DNA of 64,000 nucleotides. Origin: an uncultured Oscillospiraceae bacterium (GTDB taxonomy: Bacteria; Bacillota; Clostridia; Oscillospirales; Ruminococcaceae). Location of the stretch: NCBI GenBank assembly GCA_902489475.1, contig CABUAH010000001.1, positions 53,700 through 117,699 of the forward strand, given 5' to 3'. Under the pieces are notes generated by a model that was not told the origin of the DNA, ran no database searches, and was given only the letters and a program-made list of their open reading frames with translations. This document shows, one piece after another, positions 56,761 to 64,000 of the stretch; the stretch's first letter is position 1, and every line of letters starts with the position of its first letter. The translations under genes and the position numbers were made by a program.

Positions 56761-58053
56761 ATGATAAGAAAAATATATGCTGACGGAAAGGCGGAAAAGG
56801 AGTTTTTCGCCGAGCTGGATAAGCGTTCAAGCGAAACAGATAAAAAAATAACCCAAACAGTAGGGGAGATAATTCAGAATGTAAAAACAAACGGCGACAG
56901 CGCCGTAAAAGAATATACAAAGAAATTTGACTGCGAAAGTCCTTTGTATTATGAGGTTCCAAGGGATGTTATAAACGACGCCTTGACAGATGCTTATGAA
57001 AATGATTATGAATTTGTTGAAGCGCTGCTGAATGCACAGGAAAACATTACCGAATTTCACCAAAGACAAAAATCTCAGTCGTTTATCGATGCTAAGGAAA
57101 ATGGAGTTGTTTTGGGACAGCGTGTAAGAGGACTTGAAAGGGTAGGTCTTTATGTTCCGGGTGGTACGGCGGCTTATCCGTCAAGCGTTTTGATGAACGC
57201 AATTCCTGCAAAAATTGCAGGCGTAAAAGAAATTATAATGGTAACTCCTCCGCTTAAAAACGGAAAACCTAATAGAGATATTTTAATTGCAGCAGCAATC
57301 TGCGGAGTTGACAGAGTGTTTATGTGCGGCGGAGCACAGGCTGTTGCGGCGCTTGCATACGGTACAGAGGAAATTCCTAAGGTTGATAAAATCGTAGGTC
57401 CGGGAAACATATTTGTTGCTACTGCAAAGAAGGTTTTGTACGGTGTTGTTGATATTGATATGATAGCAGGACCGAGCGAAATTTTGATCGTGGCGGATGA
57501 AACTGCCGATCCGAAATACATAGCCGCCGACCTTATGAGTCAGGCTGAGCATGACAGACTCGCTTCGTCTATTTTAGTCACAACCTCTGAAGAGATTGCA
57601 GACGCAACTGTTAAAGAGCTTGAAATCCAGCTGGAATCGCTTTCAAGAAAGGATATAATAACAGAGGCTCTTACAAACCATGCCGCAATTATAATTTGCT
57701 CGGATAAATATACCGCTTGCGATATTGCAAACACTTTGTCGCCTGAGCATCTTGAGGTGCTGTTTGAAAATCCTATGGAGTATATCGGAAGACTTGATAA
57801 TGCAGGAAGCGTCTTTTTAGGCTCGTATGCACCTGAACCGCTCGGAGATTATTATGCAGGACCGAACCACGTTTTACCGACAGGGAGAACAGCTAAGTTT
57901 TTCTCTCCGCTTTCAGTTAACAGCTTTGAAAAGCGTTCAAGCTTTATATACTATACTCGTGAAGCTTTAAGTGCGGCAAAGGACGATATTGTTACAATTG
58001 CAGAACGTGAGGGACTTACCGCTCACGCAAATGCTATAAAGGTTAGATTTTAG
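56761..58053 (+). CDS. hisD: Histidinol dehydrogenase
   Basis: Zinc enzyme oxidising histidinol to histidine in two NAD-dependent steps. The 430 residues include [50 protein letters not shown] and the zinc/active-site segment [15 protein letters not shown] with Glu/His, plus [16 protein letters not shown] precedes the ATG. Fourth enzyme-coding position in a compact his operon, 21 bases before hisC. Confidence 0.96.
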   Translation: MIRKIYADGKAEKEFFAELDKRSSETDKKITQTVGEIIQNVKTNGDSAVKEYTKKFDCESPLYYEVPRDVINDALTDAYENDYEFVEALLNAQENITEFHQRQKSQSFIDAKENGVVLGQRVRGLERVGLYVPGGTAAYPSSVLMNAIPAKIAGVKEIIMVTPPLKNGKPNRDILIAAAICGVDRVFMCGGAQAVAALAYGTEEIPKVDKIVGPGNIFVATAKKVLYGVVDIDMIAGPSEILIVADETADPKYIAADLMSQAEHDRLASSILVTTSEEIADATVKELEIQLESLSRKDIITEALTNHAAIIICSDKYTACDIANTLSPEHLEVLFENPMEYIGRLDNAGSVFLGSYAPEPLGDYYAGPNHVLPTGRTAKFFSPLSVNSFEKRSSFIYYTREALSAAKDDIVTIAEREGLTAHANAIKVRF

Positions 58054-58073
58054 TTTTTGAAAGGATAATCTGT

Positions 58074-59138
58074 ATGAAAAAATGGGAGGAGTATGTAAGA
58101 AGGGTAGTTCCCTATACACCCGGTGAACAGCCAAAGGATTCGGACATAATAAAGCTTAACACAAATGAAAATCCATATCCGCCATGTAACGGTGTTAAAG
58201 AACTTTTGAGCCATTATAATTATGATGATTTAAGACTTTATCCCGATCCGAACTCATCTGAGCTTGTTAATGCTCTTGCAAACAGCCTTAACGTTTCAAG
58301 TGAAAATGTTTTTGTTGGAGTAGGCTCTGACGATGTGATCTCAATGGCTTTTCTTACTTTTTTCGGAAGCGGTAAGCCGATACTTTTTCCTGATATTACA
58401 TATTCCTTTTACGATGTATGGGCTGATGTGTACAAAATTCCGTACAAAACAAAACAGCTTGACAATGATTTTAAAATCAAAAACGAGGACTATTATGAGG
58501 AAAACGGCGGAATAATTTTTCCTAATCCAAATGCTCCTACAGGAGTTTATAAGGAGCTTTCCGAAATTGAAGATATTATAGCCGCAAACAAAGATTCTAT
58601 TGTCATAATAGATGAAGCTTATATTGATTTCGGCGGAAAAAGCTGTGTGCCTCTTACAGAGAAATACGACAATCTTTTGGTTATCCGAACATTTTCAAAG
58701 TCAAGATCAATGGCAGGTGCAAGAATAGGATATGCAGTCGGAAACGAAAAGCTTATTAAGTATTTAAACGACGTAAAGTTTTCGATAAATTCTTATACAA
58801 TGAATAGACTGTCTCAAGAATGCGGAGTAAAAGCTGTTCAGGATAAGGAATATTTTGAGAAAACTGTGGAAAAGATCGTTTCAACAAGAGAAAACGCAAA
58901 AACAAGACTTAAAGAGATGGGCTTCAGTTTTCCTGATTCCTATGCAAACTTTATTTTTGCAAGCCATAAGACAGTACCGGCAAGTGTAATTTTTGAGGAG
59001 TTGAAAAAGAGAAAGATTTTTGTTCGTTATTGGAACAAGCCGAGAATTGATAACTACCTTAGAATCACAATAGGTACCGACGAGGAAATGGAAGGGCTTT
59101 TTACAGCTTTAGGTGATATATTAAGCGAAAGGGGATAA
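58074..59138 (+). CDS. hisC: Histidinol-phosphate aminotransferase
   Basis: PLP enzyme transaminating imidazole acetol-phosphate with glutamate. The 354 residues show KLNTNENPYPP, NPNAPTG, DEAYIDFGG (PLP ring Asp) and the Schiff-base lysine segment RTFSKSRSMAGARIGYAVG. AAAGGATAA precedes the ATG. After it the operon is interrupted by a multi-hairpin repeat and a minus-strand small gene before hisB. Confidence 0.94.
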   Translation: MKKWEEYVRRVVPYTPGEQPKDSDIIKLNTNENPYPPCNGVKELLSHYNYDDLRLYPDPNSSELVNALANSLNVSSENVFVGVGSDDVISMAFLTFFGSGKPILFPDITYSFYDVWADVYKIPYKTKQLDNDFKIKNEDYYEENGGIIFPNPNAPTGVYKELSEIEDIIAANKDSIVIIDEAYIDFGGKSCVPLTEKYDNLLVIRTFSKSRSMAGARIGYAVGNEKLIKYLNDVKFSINSYTMNRLSQECGVKAVQDKEYFEKTVEKIVSTRENAKTRLKEMGFSFPDSYANFIFASHKTVPASVIFEELKKRKIFVRYWNKPRIDNYLRITIGTDEEMEGLFTALGDILSERG

Positions 59139-59153
59139 TCTCCCTAAATACTG

Positions 59154-59297
59154 CTTCAATAAGGGGCACCGCCCCGTTATTCAACAAGTGAACTAGGGAC
59201 GAAGCCCCTTAGGGTTTCAGTAGGGGATTTATGTCCCCTACTGAAAGACGTAGATGACCGCCGCCTAAGAGGCGGGGGCCATCAGTTCACGGTTATC
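59154..59297 (-). repeat. Dispersed multi-hairpin repeat, type B copy 2 (minus orientation)
   Basis: Read on the minus strand it matches 5989-6128: GATGGCCCCCGCC../GGCGG..CATC, TCAGTAGGGG/CCCCTACTGA, AGGGG/CCCT, and GGGGC-ggt-GCCCC. The enclosing helix uses GTGAACT and AGTTCAC (59284-59290 and 59188-59194). Its end overlaps the last codons of the small ORF at 59282. Confidence 0.87.
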
Positions 59298-59509
59298 GTG
59301 TTTCGACTGTTGCAGTATTTTTCGAGAAGAATATCGCAGTTATCCTGTAATCTCGATGATTCGTTCGACAAGCATTTAATTGCATCTTTTAATTGTTCGT
59401 CTTGTTTCGTGGAATCTAGATAGTCTACAAAGACTACGGAAAGCCCGTATATCATGTCGGCTTGGGTTTTGATCTCTTCTATGTCGGTTATTGTGATATT
59501 CTTTTTCAT
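59282..59509 (-). CDS. Small hypothetical protein inside the his operon
   Basis: A 75-residue, mildly acidic protein, mostly helical by pattern (IEEIKTQADMIYGLSVVFVDYL, then SNESSRLQDNCDILLEKY), with no membrane segment or recognised domain. GAAAGGTAG lies about eight bases before the ATG. The last seven codons run into the multi-hairpin repeat, so the natural C terminus may have been replaced by repeat sequence. It is transcribed against the his genes. Upstream are two 70-base direct repeats with extended -10 boxes. I cannot assign a function. Confidence 0.55.
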   Translation of the reverse strand: MKKNITITDIEEIKTQADMIYGLSVVFVDYLDSTKQDEQLKDAIKCLSNESSRLQDNCDILLEKYCNSRNTITVN

Positions 59510-59538
59510 TTGTTTTCTACCTTTCGTTAGTTATTAAA

Positions 59539-59608
59539 TTACTGTAATAAAATCATAGCATATACGCAAATACAATACCAGTGGTGTTCTGTACAAATTT
59601 TCGTACAT
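59539..59608 (-). repeat. Direct repeat R1 with promoter-like and palindromic elements
   Basis: On the minus strand: GTAC-N8-GTAC dyad, then an extended -10 (TGCTATGAT) followed by TTATTACAGTAA. It is placed to drive the 59282-59509 gene. Confidence 0.55.
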
Positions 59609-59700
59609 GTGCATGTGTGCGAAATTTGGCATATATGCCGAAAATAAAAGCGAAAAAATGCAAATAATTACTGGCTATTTTATTGCATTTAGTGATTTGA

Positions 59701-59770
59701 TTACTGTAATTAAATCATATCATGAATTGGTATGTATTACAAGTGACGTTCTGTACAAATTTTAGTACAA
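59701..59770 (-). repeat. Direct repeat R2, copy of R1
   Basis: Same order: GTAC-N8-GTAC dyad, TTGTAA-17-TATGAT with extended TG, then TTAATTACAGTAA. R1 and R2 agree over most of 70 positions and are 162 bases apart. Confidence 0.55.
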
Positions 59771-59815
59771 AAACATGAACATGATTTTAGGCATTATGCT
59801 AAAAGGAGGATTAAT

Positions 59816-60394
59816 ATGAGAACTGCTGAAATTATCAGAAAGACAAAAGAAACGGATATTAAAGTATGTGTTGAACTTGACGGAGAGGGGCATGTCGATG
59901 TCTATACAGGTATCGGCTTCTTCGATCATATGCTGACCGCCTTAGGCGTTCACGCAGGGCTTGACCTGACGGTTAAAGTCAAAGGCGATTTATGTGTTGA
60001 TGCTCATCATACCGTTGAGGACACAGGAATTGTTATAGGTCAGGCGCTTTGCAAAGCTCTTGGAGATAAAAAGGGAATCAAGCGTTACGGAAGTGCTTTT
60101 ATTCCGATGGACGAAGCTTTGGGATTTTGTTCGCTGGATATAAGCGGCAGACCGTTTTTGGTATTTAACTCTGATTTTCACGGTGAAAAGATGGGTGAGA
60201 TGGATACACAGCTTGTCGAGGAATTTTTCAGAGCATTAGCTTTTAACTCAGGCATAACTCTTCATTTAAAAAGTGAATACGGCAAAAATGATCACCACAT
60301 CTGCGAGGCGCTGTTTAAAGCGTTTGCACACGCCTTAAAGGATGCCGCTCAGGTGGCAGGTGATGATGTCTTGTCAACAAAAGGAGTTCTTTAG
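59816..60394 (+). CDS. hisB: Imidazoleglycerol-phosphate dehydratase
   Basis: Manganese enzyme of histidine synthesis. The 192 residues are the monofunctional form without a phosphatase domain, so a separate histidinol-phosphatase is needed. Metal-binding motifs GIGFFDHML, DAHHTVEDTGIVIG and HLKSEYGKNDHHICEALFKA are all present. AAAGGAGG is an excellent RBS. hisH starts on the next base after its stop. Confidence 0.96.
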   Translation: MRTAEIIRKTKETDIKVCVELDGEGHVDVYTGIGFFDHMLTALGVHAGLDLTVKVKGDLCVDAHHTVEDTGIVIGQALCKALGDKKGIKRYGSAFIPMDEALGFCSLDISGRPFLVFNSDFHGEKMGEMDTQLVEEFFRALAFNSGITLHLKSEYGKNDHHICEALFKAFAHALKDAAQVAGDDVLSTKGVL

Positions 60395-61009
60395 ATGATA
60401 GCTATTGTTGATTATGGAGCGGGAAATATATTCTCTGTTAAAAATGCGCTGGACTTTTTAGGAATTGAAAGCGTGCTTACAAGTGACAAAAGCGAGATCG
60501 AAGCAGCCGATGCAGTTATACTTCCCGGTGTCGGAGCATTTCCTTGGGCTATGCGAGAGCTGAAAAAGAGTGGATTGATAGATACAATCAAGCATGAAGC
60601 TCAAAGAAAGCCGTTTTTGGGTATATGTCTTGGAATGCAGCTTATTTTTGAAAAGGGCTTCGAGTTTGAGGAATGTGACGGCTTAGGGTTTATTCCGGGT
60701 AAGGTTGACAAAATCGAAGAGCCAAAGCTTATTGTTCCGCATATGGGTTGGAATAAGCTTGAGATTTTGATGAATGGATGTCCGTTACTTTTGGGACTTA
60801 CCGGAGATGATTATGTTTATTTTGTGCATTCTTATAAGGCGTTCTCGGATGAAAAATATATAGCGGCATATTGTGAATACGGTGGAAGAGTTCCGGCTTT
60901 AGTGTGGGACGGTAAGTTTGTATACGGCGCACAGTTTCATCCTGAAAAGAGCGGAAAAATCGGGCTTAAGATTCTGCAAAACTTTGCAAATCTTGCAGAT
61001 AAGGGGTGA
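60395..61009 (+). CDS. hisH: Imidazole glycerol phosphate synthase, glutaminase subunit
   Basis: Class I glutaminase that feeds ammonia to HisF. Catalytic Cys78 is in [11 protein letters not shown] and the His/Glu pair is in AQFHPEKSG, in 204 residues. [11 protein letters not shown] is the standard start. hisF follows immediately; hisA, which lies between hisH and hisF in most operons, is absent. Confidence 0.96.
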   Translation: MIAIVDYGAGNIFSVKNALDFLGIESVLTSDKSEIEAADAVILPGVGAFPWAMRELKKSGLIDTIKHEAQRKPFLGICLGMQLIFEKGFEFEECDGLGFIPGKVDKIEEPKLIVPHMGWNKLEILMNGCPLLLGLTGDDYVYFVHSYKAFSDEKYIAAYCEYGGRVPALVWDGKFVYGAQFHPEKSGKIGLKILQNFANLADKG

Positions 61010-61014
61010 AGAGA

Positions 61015-61803
61015 ATGCTTGCAAAAAGAATTATACCGTGCCTCGATGTGCGTGACGGAAAGGTAGTTAAGGGAGTCAATTTTAAGGGAATAAAAGAGGT
61101 CGGAGATCCTGTAGAGTTTGCATATGAATACAATTTACAGGGCGCAGACGAGCTGGTCTTTTATGATATAACAGCTTCTCATGAGGGAAGGGGAGCGATG
61201 CTCGACGTTGTACGAAATACAGCAAAGAAAGTATTTATCCCTCTTACCGTCGGCGGCGGAATCAAAACAATTGACGATATAAGAGAAACTTTAAGAGCAG
61301 GAGCTGATAAGGTTTCTGTTAATTCCCAAGCAGTGCAAAATCCTGAGCTTATAAGGAAAGGCGCAGATATTTTCGGCAGACAATGTATCGTTGTCGGAAT
61401 CGACGCCAAAAAGGTATCAAGCGGAAAATGGACAGTTTATATTAACGGCGGAAGAATTGATTACAAGCTTGATCTTATTGAATGGGTGAAGAAAATCGAA
61501 CAGCTTGGCGCAGGGGAAATTTGCCTTAACTCAATTGATACCGACGGAGTTAGGGGCGGATATGATATAGATATGCTTAATGCTGTATGTGATAATGTAA
61601 ACATTCCGGTTATAGCTTCGGGCGGATGCGGAAAAATCGAGCATTTTGCTGAAGCGTTTGAAAGAACAAATTGCTCGGCAGCACTTGCGGCATCACTTTT
61701 TCATTTTAAAGAGCTTACTTGCTCAGAGGTTAAGGAGTATCTTATAAACCGTGGCATTCCCATGCGCTCGGTAAACCATAATCTCGGACCGAGGTTGTTT
61801 TAA
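61015..61803 (+). CDS. hisF: Imidazole glycerol phosphate synthase, cyclase subunit
   Basis: TIM-barrel partner of HisH, forming imidazole glycerol phosphate and AICAR. ATG 61015 gives the family start [20 protein letters not shown] with AGGGG upstream; a GTG nine bases earlier overlaps hisH and is less likely. Catalytic Asp11 (CLDV) and the second Asp in GIDAKK are present, in 262 residues. The VGGGIKT and [10 protein letters not shown] phosphate loops are intact. It is HisF rather than the homologous HisA. Confidence 0.95.
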   Translation: MLAKRIIPCLDVRDGKVVKGVNFKGIKEVGDPVEFAYEYNLQGADELVFYDITASHEGRGAMLDVVRNTAKKVFIPLTVGGGIKTIDDIRETLRAGADKVSVNSQAVQNPELIRKGADIFGRQCIVVGIDAKKVSSGKWTVYINGGRIDYKLDLIEWVKKIEQLGAGEICLNSIDTDGVRGGYDIDMLNAVCDNVNIPVIASGGCGKIEHFAEAFERTNCSAALAASLFHFKELTCSEVKEYLINRGIPMRSVNHNLGPRLF

Positions 61804-61847
61804 AGCTCAAAACTGCTACACCTCCTTTAAGTTGAAACTATATACTG

Positions 61848-61876
61848 TTGACAGTTACGGAGAAATGTAATATAAT
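61848..61876 (+). promoter_or_regulatory. Consensus promoter for XRE-hisI-hisE
   Basis: TTGACA at 61848-61853, 17-base spacer, TATAAT at 61871-61876. ACTGT-tg-ACAGT overlaps the -35, and ACAG-tatt-CTGT lies at about 61901-61912, giving candidate operators for the XRE regulator. Confidence 0.75.
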
Positions 61877-61934
61877 AAGGCTGTAATACAAAATTATATA
61901 ACAGTATTCTGTAACACTTCAACTTTACATCTGC

Positions 61935-61964
61935 ATTATATTACATAATACTGTAGTTTGTCAA
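61935..61964 (-). promoter_or_regulatory. Opposing minus-strand promoter
   Basis: TTGACA (61964-61959), 18-base spacer, TATAAT (61940-61935) on the minus strand. It points back toward hisF, where no convincing gene exists; an ACTGTA half-site lies in the spacer. Confidence 0.5.
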
Positions 61965-62032
61965 GTAAAAGCTCTATTATTATTGCATAATTATGTAATT
62001 TTGTAGAGCTGTACAAAAGACGGGGTGTTTTT

Positions 62033-62407
62033 ATGTGTAATATGTACAGTATAATAGAGGAACTATGTAAAGAAAGATCCATAACTGTTACTGAAATGTG
62101 CAGAGAACTGAAAATCAACAGAAGTTCCTTATCAGAACTTAAACAAGGGAGAGCGAAAAGCTTATCGGTTGATAAAACGATAAGAATAGCTGATTTCTTT
62201 TCAGTTTCTCCTGCGTATTTGACAGGTGATTCCGAAGAGAGAAATATCGGTTATGACAAGGAAATAACCGACACTGACTTAAAATTCGCTATTTTTAACA
62301 GTACAGAGAATATTACTGATGAAATGTTTGAAGAAGTTAAGCAGTTTGCAGAAATGGTTAAGTTGAGAGAAGAAGCAAAGAGGAAGAAAAATAAGACTTT
62401 GGAGTAA
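62033..62407 (+). CDS. XRE-family regulator inserted in the his operon
   Basis: A 124-residue repressor-like protein with HTH at about 15-60 (TVTEMCRELKINRSSLSELKQGRAKSLSVDKTIRIADFF) and an acidic-to-basic helical C terminus (TDEMFEEVKQFAEMVKLREEAKRKKNK) that could dimerise. ATG at 62033 follows GACGGGGTG. The stop is three bases before the hisI ATG, and hisI's ribosome binding site GGAG lies inside this gene. It is preceded by operator-like ACTGT/ACAGT dyads, suggesting autoregulation that would also set hisI and hisE levels. Its type is that of phage or mobile-element regulators. Confidence 0.85.
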   Translation: MCNMYSIIEELCKERSITVTEMCRELKINRSSLSELKQGRAKSLSVDKTIRIADFFSVSPAYLTGDSEERNIGYDKEITDTDLKFAIFNSTENITDEMFEEVKQFAEMVKLREEAKRKKNKTLE

Positions 62408-62410
62408 TTC

Positions 62411-62764
62411 ATGAAAAGAATAAAAATAGACATAAACAACTTAGATAAGTATTTTAAAAAGTCAGAGCTTATACCTGCCATTGCATTTGATATTGACACA
62501 AAGACAGTACTAATGCTTGCTTATATGAACAAGGAGAGCCTTAAAAAGACTCTTGAAACAGGGTATACTTGGTACTGGAGCCGTTCCCGTCAGGAGCTTT
62601 GGAACAAGGGCGCAACAAGCGGACATCTGCAAAAGGTTATATCTGTTTTCAGCGATTGTGATGATGATACATTGCTTTTGAATGTTAAACAGACGGGAGC
62701 TGCTTGCCATACAGGCTCTTACAGCTGTTTCTTTAATGAAATGTACAACGAGGAGGAAAAATAA
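62411..62764 (+). CDS. hisI: Phosphoribosyl-AMP cyclohydrolase
   Basis: Third step of histidine synthesis, opening the adenine ring of PR-AMP. The 117-residue monofunctional form has [35 protein letters not shown] and [21 protein letters not shown] with the zinc/magnesium-binding Asp and Cys residues. It is not fused to HisE, which follows directly. Its RBS is within the XRE gene. Confidence 0.95.
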   Translation: MKRIKIDINNLDKYFKKSELIPAIAFDIDTKTVLMLAYMNKESLKKTLETGYTWYWSRSRQELWNKGATSGHLQKVISVFSDCDDDTLLLNVKQTGAACHTGSYSCFFNEMYNEEEK

Positions 62765-62765
62765 A

Positions 62766-63104
62766 ATGACTGTATACGAAGAGATTTTCGAGGTTATAAA
62801 AGAAAGAAAAAAGGATTATGAAAACGGTACAGCTCAGGAGAACAGCTATACCTGCTATCTGTTTGACAAGGGTGTAGATAAGATTTGTAAAAAGGTCGGA
62901 GAGGAAGCGACTGAAACTGTTATCGCCGCAAAAAACGGTGACAATGATGAGCTAAAAAATGAAATAAACGATCTTTTATATCACATAATGGTTTTGTGTG
63001 CAAACCAAGGGCTTGAGTGGAGCGAAATTGAAAAGGTTTTAGATGAAAGAAATGAAAAGATAGGGAACTTAAAGAAGTTTCATACAGTTGACAAAAACAC
63101 ATAA
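62766..63104 (+). CDS. hisE: Phosphoribosyl-ATP pyrophosphatase
   Basis: Second step of histidine synthesis, PR-ATP to PR-AMP. The start MTVYEEIFEVIKERKKDYENGT has GAGGAAA upstream; an upstream in-frame ATG lies inside hisI and is rejected. The 112 residues have the all-alpha MazG-like motif GEEATETVIAAKNGDNDELKNEINDLLYH. It is the last gene of the operon, followed by a multi-hairpin repeat and a terminator. Confidence 0.95.
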   Translation: MTVYEEIFEVIKERKKDYENGTAQENSYTCYLFDKGVDKICKKVGEEATETVIAAKNGDNDELKNEINDLLYHIMVLCANQGLEWSEIEKVLDERNEKIGNLKKFHTVDKNT

Positions 63105-63113
63105 TAATGTTTG

Positions 63114-63260
63114 TAACCACGGCAAGATGTCCCCCCCGCCTCTAAGGCGGCGGGAGGACATCTACGTCTTTCAGTAGGGGAATTAAAATCCCCCTCTGAA
63201 ATCCTAAGGGGCTAACGCCCATGCCGCTTGTTGAATGACGGGGCGATGCCCCTTATTTAA
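63114..63260 (+). repeat. Dispersed multi-hairpin repeat, type B copy 3
   Basis: GATGTCC..CCGCC against GGCGG..GGACATC, TCAG..GGGG against CCCC..CTGA, GGGC-taac-GCCC and GGGGC-gat-GCCCC. The enclosing helix here is CGGCA (63120-63124) with TGCCG (63222-63226), different in sequence from the other type B copies but still complementary. It lies between hisE and its terminator. Confidence 0.87.
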
Positions 63261-63271
63261 TACAAAACTGA

Positions 63272-63306
63272 TCCGCCTAAAGTATAACCACTAAGGCGGA
63301 TTTTAA
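63272..63306 (+). terminator. his operon terminator
   Basis: TCCGCCT (63272-63278) pairs with AGGCGGA (63294-63300), followed by TTTTAATTTT. Confidence 0.82.
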
Positions 63307-63313
63307 TTTTATG

Positions 63314-63349
63314 CACAAAAAATACGGAGCATGGAAAACCATACTCCGT
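63314..63349 (-). terminator. rplS terminator
   Basis: On the minus strand ACGGAGTATGG pairs with CCATGCTCCGT around a TTTT loop, followed by ATTTTTTG. Confidence 0.85.
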
Positions 63350-63364
63350 AAAATTTTCGGTCGA

Positions 63365-63709
63365 TTATCTAATCGCTTCTTTAACCTTAGCAGCCTTACC
63401 AACTCTATCTCTTAGATAGTAAAGCTTAGCTCTTCTCACGCGACCTTTTCTAACAATTTCAACCTTGTCAACAACAGGTGAATGAACAGGAAAAACTCTT
63501 TCGATTCCACAGCCGTGAGCAACTCTTCTTACTGTAAAAGTTTCGTTGATTCCGCCGTGTTTCTTAGCGATAACTGTTCCCTCAAATACCTGAATTCTTG
63601 ACTTGTCGCCTTCCTTGATCTTAACGTGAACCTTAACGGTATCACCGATGTTGATCTCAGGAACTTCAGCCTTAAGGCTCGAATTTGAAATAAGTTTTAA
63701 AGCATCCAC
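63365..63709 (-). CDS. rplS: 50S ribosomal protein L19
   Basis: Located at the 30S-50S interface. GTG 63709 is chosen because AGGAGGT lies about seven bases upstream and the family starts just before the [10 protein letters not shown] segment. A longer frame from ATG 63739 reads through that ribosome binding site and is unlikely. The 114 residues contain [25 protein letters not shown] and [16 protein letters not shown] C-terminal motifs. Its 5' leader is structured and it has its own promoter and terminator. Confidence 0.95.
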   Translation of the reverse strand: MDALKLISNSSLKAEVPEINIGDTVKVHVKIKEGDKSRIQVFEGTVIAKKHGGINETFTVRRVAHGCGIERVFPVHSPVVDKVEIVRKGRVRRAKLYYLRDRVGKAAKVKEAIR

Positions 63710-63842
63710 TTTAAATACCTCCTGTGTTTTTTCAGACATTCATACGCACTAAACCTTTTAATGCCAGAGGACTATCCGCTTTAATGTATATCGTTTGATA
63801 TGCATTAACTCACGTCGAATTTCACGACGGATTTTCAAATGC
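63710..63842 (-). ncRNA. Ribosomal protein L19 leader candidate
   Basis: In the minus-strand leader ATCCG and CGGAT enclose two hairpins, CGTCG-tgaaat-CGACG-like and TTAATG-CATATC..GATATA-CATTAA, making a three-way junction at about 63773-63833. This precedes the AGGAGGT. Firmicutes rplS genes are known to carry a leader RNA; I cannot run a covariance model to confirm that this is the same type. Confidence 0.6.
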
Positions 63843-63848
63843 CTTAAC

Positions 63849-63877
63849 ATTATACCACAATCATTTATAAATTGCAA
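63849..63877 (-). promoter_or_regulatory. Promoter for rplS
   Basis: TTGCAA (63877-63872), 17-base spacer, TATAAT (63854-63849) on the minus strand; start near 63842. Confidence 0.75.
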
Positions 63878-63962
63878 GTGTTTTTTACCAAATTTTCGTT
63901 GATTGAATAAAAAGGTTCATTGTAAAATGAAATAGGACATATAGTAAAAGTCATAGCAGACG

Positions 63963-64000
63963 TGGTATAATGAAGTACCACACACCAAAAACCACGGAGG
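63963..64000 (+). promoter_or_regulatory. Promoter and operator for a gene beyond the right edge
   Basis: Extended -10 TG-g-TATAAT at 63964-63971 lies inside the perfect inverted repeat GTGGTA-taatgaag-TACCAC (63963-63982). CGGAGG ends the window, so a plus-strand start codon is expected a few bases past 64000. Confidence 0.6.

Larger units (their letters stand above)
59510..59815. other. Intergenic region with two direct repeats before hisB
   Basis: AT-rich 306-base gap. It contains two related 70-base direct repeats (59539-59608 and 59701-59770) described separately. There is no ORF and no clear plus-strand promoter for hisB beyond its AAAGGAGG ribosome binding site at about 59803. Confidence 0.7.

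Noticed and set aside
61814..61828. Resemblance of ACACCTCCTTT to the 3' end of 16S rRNA
   Set aside because: Only the anti-Shine-Dalgarno octamer matches. It is simply the complement of a minus-strand Shine-Dalgarno; no further rRNA sequence surrounds it.
63710..63739. Ten extra N-terminal residues for L19 from ATG 63739
   Set aside because: The extension is encoded by the AGGAGGT ribosome binding site of the GTG at 63709, and family alignment starts at the latter.

Overview
The window looks like a chromosomal segment of a low-GC, Gram-positive, spore-lineage Clostridia, most likely Oscillospiraceae (Ruminococcaceae). Supporting signs are PolC, RNase J, GdpP, SpoIIE, a DacF-like protein, single-chain PurL, glgC/glgD pairs, the frr-uppS-cdsA-dxr-rseP-ispG-polC cluster, TTGACA-17-TATAAT promoters and AGGAGG ribosome binding sites. 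Genus and species cannot be fixed from the sequence alone. There is no rRNA, tRNA, CRISPR array or intact transposase. Nearly all of the window is core genome; accessory DNA is confined to small intergenic insertions.

Layout. 1-5654 (minus): an operon nadB, AI-2E permease, nadC, threonine aldolase, uridine phosphorylase and a PASTA lipoprotein cut by the left edge. 6145-9500: a degenerate phosphohexomutase-like protein and RNase J. 9777-16994: gdpP-rplI-dnaB-tilS, then ftsH. 17133-20511: metA and spoIIE. 20753-26701: glycogen genes glgB, glgC, glgD, glgA. 26869-28308: a secreted CHAP/FN3 protein. 28439-31875: minus-strand ispE, aminotransferase, Lrp regulator, a small XRE regulator divergent from a broken ribbon-helix-helix gene, and an HPr-like protein without the phospho-histidine. 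32121-40511: mtaB, purL, a DD-carboxypeptidase homologue without catalytic residues, pgi and a small P-loop protein. 40602-54784: yceD-rpmF, der-plsY-gpsA, pyrH, frr and the isoprenoid/envelope cluster ending in polC. 54913-63104: the histidine operon hisZGDC-BHF-IE, lacking hisA and interrupted twice. 63365-63842 (minus): rplS with a structured leader.

The most unusual feature is a family of five dispersed intergenic repeats of about 140-167 bp (5702, 5989, 45334, 59154 and 63114). Each folds into a series of hairpins. In three copies a long-range helix encloses the hairpins, and its two strands change together from copy to copy. That pattern fits a structured RNA or a hairpin-ended mobile element, and no protein gene accompanies any copy here. 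Copies sit in the nadB leader, between pyrH and frr, and inside or just after the his operon.

Other points of note: PolC lacks the exonuclease insertion normally found in its PHP domain but keeps all the PHP metal-ligand positions; three core-lineage proteins have lost catalytic motifs (phosphohexomutase-like, DacF-like, HPr-like); spoIIE has a TTGACA-21-TATAAT promoter of the kind Spo0A activates; MetA carries Glu111, predicting acetyl-CoA use; and hisI-hisE appear to be under a separate promoter shared with an inserted XRE regulator gene.
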